DNA from: Casuarina equisetifolia | Lineage: Eukaryota > Streptophyta > Magnoliopsida > Fagales > Casuarinaceae | Direction of reading: 5' to 3' | Length of the DNA: 64,000 nucleotides | Assembly: GCA_028551475.1 (NCBI GenBank) | Contig: CM052355.1 | Coordinates: 30,097,580-30,161,579, forward strand | Part shown: in pieces, positions 34,282-47,390 of the stretch | Position numbering within the stretch: the stretch's first letter is position 1 | Layout of the letters: each line of letters starts with the position of its first letter | Program-made: the position numbers and the translations under genes | The notes under the pieces: generated by a model | The model's database searches: none | What the model saw: only the letters and a program-made list of their open reading frames with translations | What the model was told of the DNA's origin: nothing

Positions 34282-37200
34282 ATGGATGTGAAGGCTCTGG
34301 CAAAGTCGAAGAGGGCTCATACTCAGCATCATAGCAAAAGGCCACACGGTCCTCATGCGAATCAAAAGCCAAAAACGCTGTCCGATGGAAGTAATGCTTC
34401 TGGAAGTGTGAAGAAGCCATTGGGAAAGCAAGTTGCTTCAAAAAGCCATCAGTCTCGGAGTTTGTCTAAACTCCCTGCGAATTGGGACCGCTATGAGGAA
34501 GAATTTGAAGATCCTCCTGTTAGCGATGGTGCTAGTCAACCTTCCGAGGTTACTTTGCCCAAGAGTAAAGGAGCAGACTATCGTCATCTGATTGCTGAGG
34601 CTCAGTCTCAGTCAAGTTTATGTTTAGATAGCTTTCCCTCCATGGATGACCTTATGCCTGGTGTGTCCTTCCTTCTTTGTCATTTTTGAGCCTAATTTTT
34701 TATCCTGTTTAAATAATTTAACTAGTTTATGTATTGACCAAAGCATTTGTGGACCCATCCTGGGATCTCTAAATCACTTTTATGCATAGCATTATTGTCC
34801 AGCTAAAAATGTTTTCTTCTATTTCATGTTCTTGTAGTTTTGATTGTCATCAAACTAGATAGGTTTTTGGAAAGAAGCAACTTTTGGTAATGAAAGATTT
34901 TCTTTATCTTCCAAGATGCTCCCACCCCACTTCCATTTTTAGAAAAGAAAAAGAAAAAAAAGGTATTTCAGGATCAAGTATAACAGTTTGCATAATCACA
35001 AGATTTCTCTTGTGATTTTCTTCTGTACATACAAGTTTTCAAGGTGTAATGCCTCCTTGGTGGAGGATGAATGTGCTATTACTCATGGCACGTAAGACTT
35101 GGAGTATACGGTAAACCTCTCTCGTGGTTACTATGCTTGAAGCTAGTCAATAAAACTGAAAGCATCAATGGCATTGTCACCATTATATTTTGTTTCTCCA
35201 AAAAAGATGAGAAAAGATAAATTGAGGACACTAAGTTTCTATAATGTCTCTTCCAGTGGCTTTCACTGCCATTGTATATTTTAATCGATGCAGCTAAGGT
35301 TTCAAACGTGAGTACTCACTAGAAGTTATGGCTAATTTGACAGGAGAATTCAGGCAGGGACTAGGCCCTATGCTGTCAGTGAGGGGGGAAGGCATTCTCT
35401 CATGGATTAGAGGTGATAATTTTGTTGTAGAGGACAAAACAGCTGCAACTCATGAGGTAGTGTACCATATATCTGTTCTTATTATCAAAATTAAGGATTT
35501 TTTGTTTATGTTTTCCATGACATCCCAAAAGATTAGTCCCTCAATCACTAGGTAGTCCACATGAAGCGCGTAGATTGTGATGGTGCTCATGGATTTCATG
35601 TTCTTCTCTAAAAGAGATTAGGATCCTTAAGTGATCGCTGGAATAATTATGTTGATATTGATTAAAAACTCTTCCCCTTGTTATAATGATATCAAAGTAA
35701 TGTAATTATGATAATGTACTAATATCATGTCGTATTGAGACTCCATGGGATGCAAATCCTAACAATCAGGATTTTAAGTGGTGGAGATTGAGACAATTGT
35801 ACTAAGTCCATTGTTTTTGAGTTAATGAAAGTGATGGTCATATCCACGTGACTGTTCCAAAATAACTAGTAAAGTTGTATTTACTGTCCAAATTACTTAT
35901 AAAGGTAGCTTTAGTTAGTAAGGAACTAATATAGAATTTAACATCTATAAGCACCTTTACAATCCATATAATAAGTGTCAGCAATCCATCCGTCCCATCT
36001 GAAACTACATTTTCCATATTTGATTTGGAAAAATCATGATACCTCAAAATTTAGTCTCATAGTGGATGGGTAAATTGCGAGGTTGAATAGGTGGATTATA
36101 GACGGGTTCATAAATGTCAAGTCTGATATTGGTTGTTTATTAGGTTAAGTCTAGACCTTATAAATGATTCTAGAGAAAGCTGATTGCAATTTGATTAATT
36201 CTGGAATAATGGAGCTTTATAATTTATTTACTTCTCAGTTGCTCTGTTGATGCTATGAGTAGGGGTTTCACTCTTTTTCACTCTGAGAATCCGAATCATT
36301 TTTGCTGCTATTCTCAACTTGAAATTAACCTAGCCTTACTCTTTCTACAAGGTTGTTCCTCATCTTTAGTAATTGAAGTGACTGTTTAGCACTATTCTTT
36401 TTGTCAAGAGCACATGCACTCCTAACATACATACATAAGTCGACGGTTATGTTTGTGTGTATGTTTGTTGAAGTCATATACCATGTCAATCCAATCTTTT
36501 TGTGAGAAAGATGTAAAGCATTTTGCCTACCAGTCAAAAGAAAGAAAAGGTTAAGCATTACAATTATGTTGCTGTTGATGGCGCTGACTGAAAGAGCAGT
36601 TTGAGCCATGAAGTGATTCCAGGTCGTATCGTGCTTTGCTTTTTGATTGATAATCGTGGAACTTATAGGATTTAGTTGACCTTTCTGTCTGCTATAGTGT
36701 ACTTGTTATAGTTTTTAGGGAGTGAAACTCCATTAAAGACAATCTTCCTTGCAGCAAAGACGTGGGAGGCAGTTTAATTTCTCTCAATGAAGAAACAACA
36801 TTCAGTTATTGAGTGGCACAAGAGTAATTCATTTAGTGAGAATTTTCTATGGAGCTTGAAGTAAACGTCAAAAATTTTTGTATAATGGAACCTCCTGACT
36901 AAATATACCCTTGAAATGGATATAGAAGAAAAGCCATAACAACCTCAAAACCCCTAGCTGGTGTAGTTGGATTTAAATATTGCAAATAAGTAAACCAATA
37001 TTGTATGGACACTTCAAAAATGTGCAAGGGATGTTAGTTTGACATGATACCCATAGCATGCGCAAGGATGTGGCATGTTTGTCCTATCTGCTTTCTGTGG
37101 GGCTTCTATTGTGAGCAATTCTAGGTTCACTAAATCCCAAGAGTGCTTTTAGTTTGTTCCTTATTTCTGCCATGTTGAACCTCCAGTCTTCTATGAAGAC

Positions 37201-39994
37201 ACTTGGTGTATCGGTCTAACCTTTTAGAAGTTCAGAAAATAGGAATTGAAGTTTGAACAATTAGACAGATTAGAGAACTAGAAACGGAAGAATGGTGTGC
37301 TCTTGCAGATAAATATAAGGGGAACCAAAGCCCATTTGTGCTTTGCAGTTCCACGTTCGGCCATGCACTTCTTCTGTGATTAATTAAGGATATGCTACAA
37401 TCCATTTCTACTTGTTCCTAGTCTGTAGTTGGATTACCTATATTTTATTTTCCAATCTTTTCTTCCTTTTGTCTTCTTTCTGACCTGGTTGATTTTAATG
37501 TACAGGCATCATTTCTCTCTCTGAATTTGCATGCTCTTGCTGAGAAACTTGCAAATATAGACTTATCACAAAGGCTCTTCATTGAAGCAGATCTATTACC
37601 ACCAGAGCTGGTATGTTCAATTTCCCACTGTGATGTTGAAAATTAGCTAATGGCTGTCTCTCGGCAAGTTTTATTTCTGAAATTCAATATGGTGAAGGTG
37701 TAAATATAAGCATTGGGAAACACTGCACATTGTTCTACTCATGTTGAATTTCCCATACTGTAGACAGTCGCATGTTGAGTTATGAAGTTTCTACTGAGGG
37801 AAGTTTGGATGGCTTTGTCTAGTAACCTTTGTTGCTTTTCTGACGTTTTTCTAAAATTTGTTTGATCTATTTTCCTAGCAAATCTTGGTTCTATAATGAG
37901 TTCCATCTCAGATGACTAGAAAACCTTGAGCAAGTTACCATGTCTGAATGTTAGTGAGGTCCGGGGTGAATGATAGTGTTTTTTTTAATTGATTTCTGGA
38001 ACCCTCAGATGAAAAGTTTCTCACATCATGAACTCCTAAAAATAGTTTTATCTTGAGATTTCCTCCCTGTTTTGCCTCATACAATTAATCAGAAATGGTT
38101 AGTCCAATTCTCATCTAGGTCACCTATGCATTTGAAGAAAATGTTTCAAACTTGTAAAGAACATCCTGACATGCCTGAAAAGGTTCTTTTGTGCTTTAAG
38201 AGTGTTAGGGCCTGGACATCTTGAGGTCTCTAGGGGAGCCATTGTAGTGAGCTAAAGATCTTACCTCTAGTGATAAATCTTGTTTGTAGGCTTCATTATA
38301 GTCTAAGCTTTCTGCAAAGCTTCTGGAGATTGACAGAGAATATACATGCTTCTGTTTTAGTCAAAAAGAAAGGTCTATACAACATACGTGAGATTTCCAA
38401 CAAGTGACTCTTGTAGTGTGAAACGAATATGAATCTATAAAGAAACTATAGACTACCATATAGTCCAAGGGCATCTTAAGTATTCAAAAGTGAGCATCAG
38501 AAGTTGGTGTTCAAGTCAGGTTATTTTATTAGAGGAGAAAGCGCATTTTTATGACATGTTCATGATGTTTCCACGTCTCCCACACTCCACCACATAGAAA
38601 TTAAAAGAACACCTGAAGGTAGGATTGTATGACCAGAAGTTGTGTCCTCCACCTGTTCCAAATGTTTCCAAATAAACTCTTTAAGCTACTACTGAATTCC
38701 TCCTCCTGTTTTGAAGAGAAATATTGCCTTTAGGCTGTGCTGGCTATTGTGCTGGCCAAATTTGCAAGATATTGAATGTTATTTAGGATTTTTGGGGACA
38801 ACATAAGAAACCAGGAACAATGTGAAATTGCTTTCTTGGATGGTCTTTTGTCTGTTTGGCTAGCTGTTGAACAGAGTCTCATGTATTCTACCTTCTTTTC
38901 TCAGCTTTCAAAATGACAACAGCATTGATTAAGGCTGTGGGTAGCTGAAAGAACAAAGAGGACAATTATTTGATGGAAAAGAATCCTGTTTACCATTATT
39001 TTAGGCAACCTTTAGGAGTAATAAGATAGGGCTTAGGCTGATTCATATAGGATTCCCAATTCTAGAACAATGTTGACTTGAATATTAGGGTGCTGTATAA
39101 ATTTTTCCACAACCTTTGAAACAAACCTTATTGGATACAATTTTTCCAGTTCAACCAGCGACCCAATTAAGTTAAATTTGAAGTTTAGGAAACTAAGGCA
39201 TTGGAAAGTGACATTTATGAACTTCACATTGGAACTTCTTCAGATATTTTCATAATTTTAGCACATGAGTCACATGCCCATGGATTTATTATGTCATTAT
39301 TGTATTCTAAAGCTGACATGGTTATCAGTGTACGGAGGGATTAAAGACAAGCAGTTCTGTGGAATCTGAGCAGACAAAAATACGCAGCAGTGACGTGGCC
39401 ACGACAAGATCTAAAGACTTTTCTGAGGAGATTAAGATTACAGATCAAAATCCCAAGCGTACATTAGTTGGCTTCACTGGCAGAATCCATGCAGATCCAA
39501 CATTGCCTAGAGAAGGGTCAGTTTCACCGAACGCCGTAAATGTTGATCTGAGACAAGGAGGCAAATCTAGTCAAAGTGAACTCCCGGAGTCAGCTGAAGA
39601 ATCCAAGTTGAGTTCTGCTTTAGACCCACAAAAGAAAGCCTCCACTTTTGAGGCAGCAGCTGCAGAAGAGGAATTAGATGTGCTTCTAGACTCTTTTTCT
39701 GAGAACAAGAACATCGCTAGTCCCTCTGGCACCAAGTCCAATTATGCCGATACTGGTTTGAAACAGGAAGCTTCTGTCCCAGGTTCATCATCTAAAACTT
39801 CACCTGTTATTGCTGGTCTTGATGATGCTCTTGATAATTTGCTAGATGAGACATCCACTGTGATGAGCCAAAACTTTCCATCGCAGCCCCTCATAGGAAA
39901 GTCTGCCCTCCCTGTTGGTCAATCATCTTCCTCAAATTCCGGGACCAAGTCCCAGTTGTTGGATGACTTTGATTCATGGTTGGATACAATTTAA
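34282..39994 (+). CDS. conserved plant protein of unknown function, four coding exons
   Basis: Exons 34282-34660, 35344-35456, 37506-37610 and 39329-39994 join in phase with GT-AG borders to 420 residues and end at TAA. The N-terminal 60 residues are rich in Lys, Arg, His and Ser (MDVKALAKSKRAHTQHHSK), likely nuclear or nucleic-acid contacting. LPANWDRYEEEFEDP (64-78) and LPKSKGADYRHLIAEAQSQS (92-111) look conserved. Exons 2-3 give a compact part with MLSVRGEGILSW and ASFLSLNLHALAEKL. The C-terminal 220 residues are Ser-rich and low in complexity, with three acidic-hydrophobic motifs: LDVLLDSF, LDDALDNLLDE and LLDDFDSWLDTI at the very end. I recall plant homologues annotated only as uncharacterised. 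The ATG is the first in frame after the leader. Introns are 683, 2049 and 1718 bp. The gene looks intact. Confidence 0.88.
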
Positions 39995-41093
39995 TTGCTT
40001 TTGGGTTAAAAGATTATGTAACCTGTTGTGTGGCGAATGAACAGATCCAATATAGTGGTCCTGGTGGTGAAATTTTCAAACCATGATATCTCTGAAAGAC
40101 CATTGTACCATGTCAGACCATGTTATACAAGCTGTTATCTGATCAAAAGCATGAAATGCAGGTCGTTAATTGATTGGTCCTTGATAAGACATTAAGCTGC
40201 TTAGTCAAAATCAACAGAACCGGTCAGGTAGGACAGGGGATCATCAGTATTGATCAAAGCCAAAGCCATTATGATCACATATGTTTTGATAAATAAATGT
40301 AGTCGTACAATAATAGTAAAAATTTTAGTTTATTCACGGGATATTTTTTAAAGTTCTTTTAAAGCAAAAATGGTACAAAAAATAGGTGTTAGCAATAATT
40401 TTTATGCATTATCAGAGAATTTATCTGACATAATAATTCTCTCTCTTTAATTACCTTAGGATTTACCAAATCACGAAATATATGAAAGGTTTCTTAAAAT
40501 CCAAGTGGTCCAATTATCAAGCTTTTCAAATGCTTGACCTAATAAATTCTTATGGAATTTGTGTTCATAAATATTTTAACAATTTACAGCTCTTTTTTTC
40601 CCCTTCTTTGCTTGTCTTCTACTCCGCCGTTTTGCATACACCCAATTCCATAAACAAGAATTTGAAATTCTTAGCCTTCTTCATCATTGTCTTTTACTTT
40701 CTTCCCACAAAACATGCCCATCAAACACGAACCCAATTGATTTTATTCGACTTTTTGAGATGCCAACAGAGGATGTAAAAGAAGCAAAAAGAGAAAGTGT
40801 TAGGTGGGACAGGAAGGTACCTCCATGTGATTCAAAGATTCATCTTTTTTGCTTAAAGAAATGGAAAACAGAGAAAGGAAACAGCTGTGCAAGAAATGGG
40901 GAAGAAGAGGAAGAAGAAGAAAATCAGCCATTGAGTCATCTCTTATGATCTGTAACAAAATTAACATCCAATTCTGAACACACCAGAAACAGGAAGAAGA
41001 ATCCTACATTTTCTCTTGATACTTCTGAATTAGGTGAAAGGAAAAAGAAGGTGTGGAATATATAAAGGTAGAAAGGTTAGAGAGCTGCAGGAA
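39995..41093. other. space between convergent genes
   Basis: It holds the 3' ends of the flanking genes (+ ending 39994, - ending 41094). Open frames at 40482-40778 and 40760-40948 have no recognisable motif and no codon pattern I trust. Confidence 0.45.
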
Positions 41094-41519
41094 TCAAAGC
41101 CATAAAGCTCCGGCTTCCTTCAATATGGGAACCAACTCGCCGGAGATATGAGTGGCCATAAGCCGATCCAATCCTCCGAACAAACTCCCACCGACAAACA
41201 GCGCCGGAAACTGCACCTTCCCGTCCTTGCCATTGCCGATCACCTCCAACTCCTTGACGACCCCGACCTCGTCCTTCTCGTCAAACTCGTACACGGCGGG
41301 GTTTACTCCGAGGCCCAGAAGCAGGCGCTTCACTACATGGCTCATGCAGCAGCCCCGCCGGGCAAAGACTATCACCGCGTTCTCCGACACCAAGTTGGAC
41401 ACATTCTCCGCCTCCGGCGGAATGGCCTTCTGCTGCACATTCCGGGGAGCGCTGCAGTTGACGAAGTGGGTGGTCGTGTGGAGAGGTTGCCATGACTTGT
41501 AAGGAATCGCTTGCTGCAT
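41094..41519 (-). CDS. CC-type (class III) glutaredoxin, GRXC9/ROXY-like
   Basis: A single-exon, 141-residue glutaredoxin. It uses a glutathione-linked dithiol or monothiol site to regulate partner proteins, and CC-type members bind TGA bZIP factors in the nucleus. The active site is CCMS at 57-60 (RRGCCMSHVVKRLL), the mark of the land-plant CC class. The cis-Pro site is FPALFVGG (Pro 105), GLDRLM lies at 116-121, and the protein ends in ALWL, the motif needed for TGA/TOPLESS-linked repression in this family. A Ser/Thr/Gln-rich N-terminal extension of about 44 residues precedes the domain, as in GRXC9 (GRX480). Intronless structure is normal for the class. Upstream lie a TATA-like TTTATATTTG (about 41612-41622) and TGACG cores at 41651-41656 and 41709-41715. 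No defect seen. Confidence 0.95.
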   Translation of the reverse strand: MQQAIPYKSWQPLHTTTHFVNCSAPRNVQQKAIPPEAENVSNLVSENAVIVFARRGCCMSHVVKRLLLGLGVNPAVYEFDEKDEVGVVKELEVIGNGKDGKVQFPALFVGGSLFGGLDRLMATHISGELVPILKEAGALWL

Positions 41520-41539
41520 ACTGAGAAACCAAGTTGCTA

Positions 41540-41584
41540 AAGAAAGAAAGCGAGAGAGAGAGAGCTAGAAAGAGAGAGAGATTG
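41540..41584 (-). repeat. GA/CT-rich microsatellite in the glutaredoxin leader
   Basis: AAAGAAAGCGAGAGAGAGAG followed by GCTAGAAAGAGAGAGAGAG, read as CT repeats on the gene strand. It lies between the TATA-like box and the ATG, so it is probably in the 5' untranslated leader. Confidence 0.8.
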
Positions 41585-41604
41585 GTGCGGTTGGCAATGG
41601 AGGT

Positions 41605-41720
41605 TGTGTAGCAAATATAAATGGAGGGAGGGGTGACTTGAAAGAGTCATACGTCAACGGCAGTTGGGCCTCCGGTTACGCGTTTCTGGTGTGTCATTTA
41701 GCTGTGCATGACGTCTATCA
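41605..41720 (-). promoter_or_regulatory. glutaredoxin promoter with TGACG elements
   Basis: On the minus strand TTTATATTTG (TATA-like) lies about 90-100 bp from the ATG. TGACGTATGACTC (41644-41656) and GACGTCATGC (around 41706-41715) are TGA-factor-type ACGT cores. TGACG boxes are established elements in salicylate-induced GRX480-type promoters. Their use here is inferred from position. Confidence 0.5.
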
Positions 41721-43859
41721 TGCCTCATTCTTTGTTGTTTTGTGTACGTCTGAGGTGGACACCGGTTACGTCTCCGGCGGGCCCTTTTATATCTAATTTG
41801 TATATCTACATGATAAGATTATTGGCTAACTATTAGCTTAAGACTGTGTATAATATCAAGTCAAGTAAAAAATAATCTCATCTAACCACTAAGTACGCTA
41901 AGTATGTTAATACCCTATAGACTTATGATCGATGGGCCAAGCTTTGATACATGCCCTACCCTTGTGAATCGATCAAAGTTTTTGGTTGTTGTGGGTATCT
42001 TGTTTAGATTGGTAAATTTATTTTTAATAAAATAATAGTTTTAAGTATAATGACTATTGAATTAGCGATATAATTAAAAAAAATTTCATGAGTATGTGAT
42101 CTATGAACCCATCTAAATGTCGGGCGGCCCCTTGTTTTTGTGCTCTCAAAAACATTATTTCCATCGCTGTTCTACGTATTTTTCCTGCATTTTCTATTCT
42201 CACACTTGCGTTTCATATCACAATTAACTATTTGCTGCCTACGAAAGGCATATCTCTAAGATATACACCAAAGATCCTATCTATAAAACTATTGCCTCCT
42301 CTTGTTGCTCTTGTTGCACTTGTCAAATTGTCTGTCACTCGGCTTTCTTAAATTCCATTGTTACGAAAAGATAATTCTAGATCTCAAAATTGGGTAATGA
42401 GTTAGAATGAATAATTATATAATTAAATATTATTTAAAATAATTTCTTTTTAATATGGCCTTCTACCTTTAATACTCTTACCCATGTTAAGCATATCCAA
42501 AATATAAGAAAATCATGAAGACCCTGTGATCAACTATTGAGCTACTAGTATGTTGACAATTATAAAAAGTTAGTTTATGAATAATTGAATAATGAAATAA
42601 AATTATAAAACATCATGGTTAAATCTAAATCCTAATACTAAATTATTATCTTTTACTCTTCAAATTAATTGTTAATATTATATCAAATATTAACCTTGTG
42701 AGACAATCATACAAAGTTTAACCACTGTTTAAACTCTTTGGTTGGGAATCTATACATAAAAGGAGATATGGTTCAAACTATTGTGACGTCAATCGAGGAA
42801 CTTCCGCGTCGTATCGGCACAAGCGTACACGGTTTGTCGGGGTTAGCAGTTCTTGGAAAGTGATGAATATAGCCAAATTACGTCGGCACGAAAGCAATGT
42901 TATATCAAATTAGCTTAAGCTTTTATCACGGGAATCCTCACCCAGCTGACTACTTTTTACGTGGTCTGGTAGGTACCCCTTTGAACCATGGTTTACACCA
43001 CCTATAATTTACTGCATATAATAAATATAATCAATGCACAAGTTGGTGTACCATGCCTTTTTTCTGCCGTCCCAAGAAGGGAAAGTATAGGAATTTTATA
43101 TCAATACTTCATCTCCTAAGAACTATCTCATTCTTTTATTAAAAATGAAGACTAATTATAAACATTGTTTGATTCTTTTTTTTTTCTTTTCTTTTTGTCT
43201 CTTCATATTGTAATGGGTGTTGTTAACAGACATATAGTTCAATGGATAGTCCACCATTACAAGAGAAAATTTTAAATAATCTTTTACTAGCTATCATTTT
43301 TAGTATTTTTAAACCACTAAGTCAATGGGGTTTCCAAACTTAAGTTCAATTAGAAGTTTCTACTGCTTGAAACTATCATGATCCAATTTCTCTATACTTC
43401 TAATAATATTTGATAGAAATGGATTTGACTCCCTTTTGTTTTTACTATGAATGGACTATGTCAATTATTAATTAGATAAGCTTAAGGATATAGACTCCAA
43501 GAAACTAGTTACGTTAAGCTATAATATACTGATAAAAATACTCTTGTTTGGTATCATTTTCTTGCTAAAAGTTTTCAAGTAGCACGTAGTCATGAACATA
43601 AATAATACTAAATAGATTAAAGAGTGATATATCAAAAGATTCTCCAAATATGATATTTTTGACGGAACTTTTATAAGGAAAAGTGACATAATCGTGTCAA
43701 GTCATGACAAGATTTATAAAATCATCATGTCATGATTTCATCCATCCATGATCCCTAATTTCTTGATTTTTTTAAATTATTTGGTGACATGATCATGCCA
43801 ATGGTGGGATGTGAGAAGATATTTCTTCAGGTTGGATTATCCGAATAATTTAAAATAAA
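41721..43859. other. intergenic, no gene recognised
   Basis: AT-rich. A short frame at 42103-42351 is hydrophobic and featureless. No RNA gene or element ends seen. Confidence 0.4.
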
Positions 43860-43879
43860 TAAATAACCCGTCGGAGACC

Positions 43880-44150
43880 CATCACCGGAGATGCGTACAA
43901 AGACCAGGAGAGCCTTTTACGGAACGGTGACGGGAGCCCACGTCAGCGGCAGGCAACGTTAATCTCACTCGGGCATCATGATCCATGTGGTGTGATGTCA
44001 GAGATGGGGTCCTCCACGTGGGTGGATAACTCCACCTCACGTCATCCGCCTGGCAGAGACCACACGACTCTCCCTGGCCGTGACGCTGGATGACGTCTCC
44101 AACTTCTGTCGGTCGCTGTCTTGCTTGTCTGAAAGCGTGTTTCAAGTCTG
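43880..44150. promoter_or_regulatory. GC-rich island with four ACGT cores
   Basis: In otherwise AT-rich DNA this island holds ACGT cores at 43940-43943 (CACGTCAG), 44016-44019 (CCACGTGG, a G-box), 44039-44042 (CACGTCATC) and 44093-44096 (TGACGTC). Such clusters bind bZIP/bHLH factors. There is no recognisable gene beside it, and the weak open frame on the minus strand has no known motif. Confidence 0.35.
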
Positions 44151-47100
44151 ATAACAGGTTTAATCAGGTAGTTCGCGGTACATGAGCCTTTATTTGGTAA
44201 AGAAATGAGTTGTTTAATTTTTTTTATTGAAATATTTTTGAGTTGAATTTAAACTTTATTTAAAAAAATATCGATTAAAAATTTTAAAAACTCAACTCAA
44301 AAGTTAGTTTAAGAGTTGAAGATCCTCTTTTAATTTATACATACCCTTATACATTGAGCATTATTGGACTTCAGCTTATACAAAGTATAATAGATTCAAT
44401 TTAAAAATTAACTCAAAAATTAAAAAAATTTTAATTTATATTTAATTTTAAACATATTAATTTCCAATGTAAGACTCTCATCTTTTACATAATATTAAAA
44501 TCTCTATCTTTATTTTAATACTCTTATAAATTTAGATAAGTTGAATTTTTTGTACATTATTATATAAATGTTTAGGCTTATATTGCAATAAAGAACATGT
44601 TATGGTAAAAATATTTAGTTTTACATTAGATGGAATTATATGGTTAATTAATTGTTTTTTTCACTTATCAACATTTACAAGTTTAAGACTTTTTTGTCTA
44701 TTTTTTTTTATAGTTTAAGTTTAGTATTTTACATCCAATTTTGATTAGCAAATTAAAAACCAGAACGGAAACTAAAACTACTCTTTTGCTGAAATTCTAA
44801 AGCTTTGAGTCCGTCTTGTTTTACAATTAATATCTTTTTGGATGTACCTTCCTTAGTTATCACTTCTTTGATTTGTTGGATCGAGTATTCTCCTTTGAAT
44901 TCAAACTTGTTTTTTTTTTCCTATCGAAATCAATTCCAGGAATTAAATTTGTTGGGGTATACACGTTGGCGTAGGGAAGTGTGCAGTTTAAGTCTGTCAA
45001 TCATTTTGCAACATCGAAATCGGCGATGGAGATGTAAGATTTTTCTTGGAAAACAAACAAACTCGGATTACATTTGCTTGATCCGGCAACTCCGGAATCG
45101 ATGGCGGACCAGGAAGAGATTTGATTCGTTCGAAAGCTTATGTTTTCAATTATGTTGAAATCTTTTACCGAATTACCATTAAGAAAAAGTAGCTTTCAAT
45201 AAAAATATTCTTCTTTTCTCGAACTAATTTATAAAATAAAAAATACTTCTATTCGTTAGAAGGTTAAAAATCTAACCTAAATAATAAATTAAAAATTAGA
45301 TAAACACTTTTTTTATTTAAATTTTATAACAAAAATTATATATTTAATATAAAACTTTCATCTTATATATCTACTTCTGCAAGTATATTAATAATTTGAA
45401 AAACATATTTAAATTTCAACTTGTTTTCTTATCTTAAATGAACATTTCACAAAAATATAATTCATAAGTAGTGGGGTATTTTTATTCGGCACTTACCTCT
45501 TATACTATATTAAATGATCACATTCTTAGTGAAAATCATCTTATAAAAGAGTAAAATACCTCAATAAAAACACAACGTACTCCCACATTAGTAATATGGT
45601 ACAATTTTAATGATTTTGTTTTTGGGTGAAAAAGAGTTTAAAAGTTGAATTGCTTGGTGCAACTGACTTGAGCAATGTGGGCGACAGAGAATAACTTCTT
45701 CGTTTGATTGTCCAGTGGGGGATAAAGCCAGCAAGTTAACACGTCACACATTGATGTGTACAAGGAATTGTTCCATTTGGCAACACGTATAAGACTTGGA
45801 AAACTCCACCATCTGACGTCAAGACATTACATCGCATGGACCCCGATTAATCAATGGGTAAAGGCCACTTACGATGTATTATTTAACAATCCACCGATTC
45901 AATGTTTGAAGTTTAACCATAAAGCTGGCAACATTGAATTGATGGGTTCATGATTTCGTACCAAAAAAATAGTGAAAAGTACCAATAATTCTTCCAAATG
46001 TCTCTAAAGTATCATCCATGTGTACGAAGAACAACTATGCATGAAACAATGTATTAAAACTAAGTTCAATGTTCTATCTTAAAAACAGTGAATTATTATA
46101 ATAATTCACTGATTCGATATCTAACTTTTAACCATAAAGTTGGCATGGGTTCATGTTTTCATACCAAAAAACAAGACTCATAATTAATAAACATCTTTTA
46201 CATTTAAATATTAGTTAATAATCATTATATATTTTTGTGTATGACTTTTATTCCTAACATTGTTTTCATACACTAAATATATCATTGATCTAAAGTTAAA
46301 TGAAGTAAAATAAACATTTTTCTACATACTAAATATATTTTGAAATCTCAAAGTTAAAGAAAATCAATCATCTAACTTATGATTCATATTTAAAAAAAAT
46401 TTAAGAAGTAATTTATGAGTTAGATGAACTTTTTATCATTTAATAAAAAAGTTATCTCAACCTATTATTTGTCTTAAATTGATAAAAAGTAATGAATCTT
46501 CTTTATTGTTTTCTTTCATAAAGATTATACTTATGGAACAAGATTGAACAGAAAGTTGTATTGCGGCCAGCTTGCAACAATAAAAAGGTCCAATAATTGA
46601 TCTGTTGAGATGATGATGATGAAGAAGATAGTTAAGTAATGAAGAAGACGTAATGCCAAGAGAAAACAGCGGCGAAGCGAAGACCAGGTCAAATTGGCAT
46701 TCCATTCAATGAACTAGAAGGGTCTCGAACCCATAGATTAAAGCAAAGGAGCAGCTGATTTTGGAACAGTGGTGTGCCACCAGACGACCTTTTGTTAAAG
46801 TTAATCCACATGCCTCTGGAAGCGAGACCCATTTAGATTGTTTAGTTCAATATCAACATCATGAGTAAATGAAACACATTATTCTTACTTTCTCTTGAAA
46901 CTCTTAAGGCTTTTGAATTCAAAGATAGGACATAATATGGTGAAATAGTTCTCGTACCAATTAAATCTTATTTGAGGTTTTTACAATAAAAAAGAAAGGT
47001 CTTATTCTTAAATTAATTTTTAAGAAAAATAAACTTCTCAACGTAATATTAAAGTATATATTTTATTAAAAGGCTCAAAATTTAATATGAAAGAACTAAT

Positions 47101-47390
47101 TTTTGAGTTGAAAAATGATCTTATATTTAAATATTTCTCAATTATTGTCTCCTTTTTATGTAAGGCATCCATCATGGTCACTTCTTTGCATATTGAGTGT
47201 ACACCAAACATATTTAATAGGCTTAAAGTTAAACTAGAATTAAAGAGGATTAACTTGAATTATGATTGTATATTATAAAGCTTAAAGTCTAACCTAGGAG
47301 CTATATCATAAATCAGATAAATAATTTTTATATTTAAACATATTTAGTGTGATACCTTTTCACTTGAGGATGAATATTTCTATGAAGAAT
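44151..47390. other. intergenic, mostly AT-rich
   Basis: The frame 44805-45158 (+) has no motif I recognise. A diverged direct repeat of about 80 bp is present at 45885-45968 and 46098-46175 (both contain TTTAACCATAAAG..TGGCA and ATGGGTTCATG.TTTC.TACC). Confidence 0.45.

Noticed and set aside
40482-40948. Two overlapping open frames between convergent genes
   Set aside because: No motif and no plausible codon use. They lie where 3' untranslated regions are expected.
41148-41502. Plus-strand open frames over the glutaredoxin
   Set aside because: They are antisense reflections of a well-defined glutaredoxin with active site and C-terminal motif.
44805-45158. 117-codon open frame
   Set aside because: No recognisable domain, composition follows the AT-rich background, and there is no splice or promoter support.
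46700-46800. GGGTCTCGAACCC resembling a tRNA B box (minus strand)
   Set aside because: Only a three-base stem flanks it and no matching A box, anticodon arm or acceptor stem could be folded. Not called a tRNA gene or SINE.
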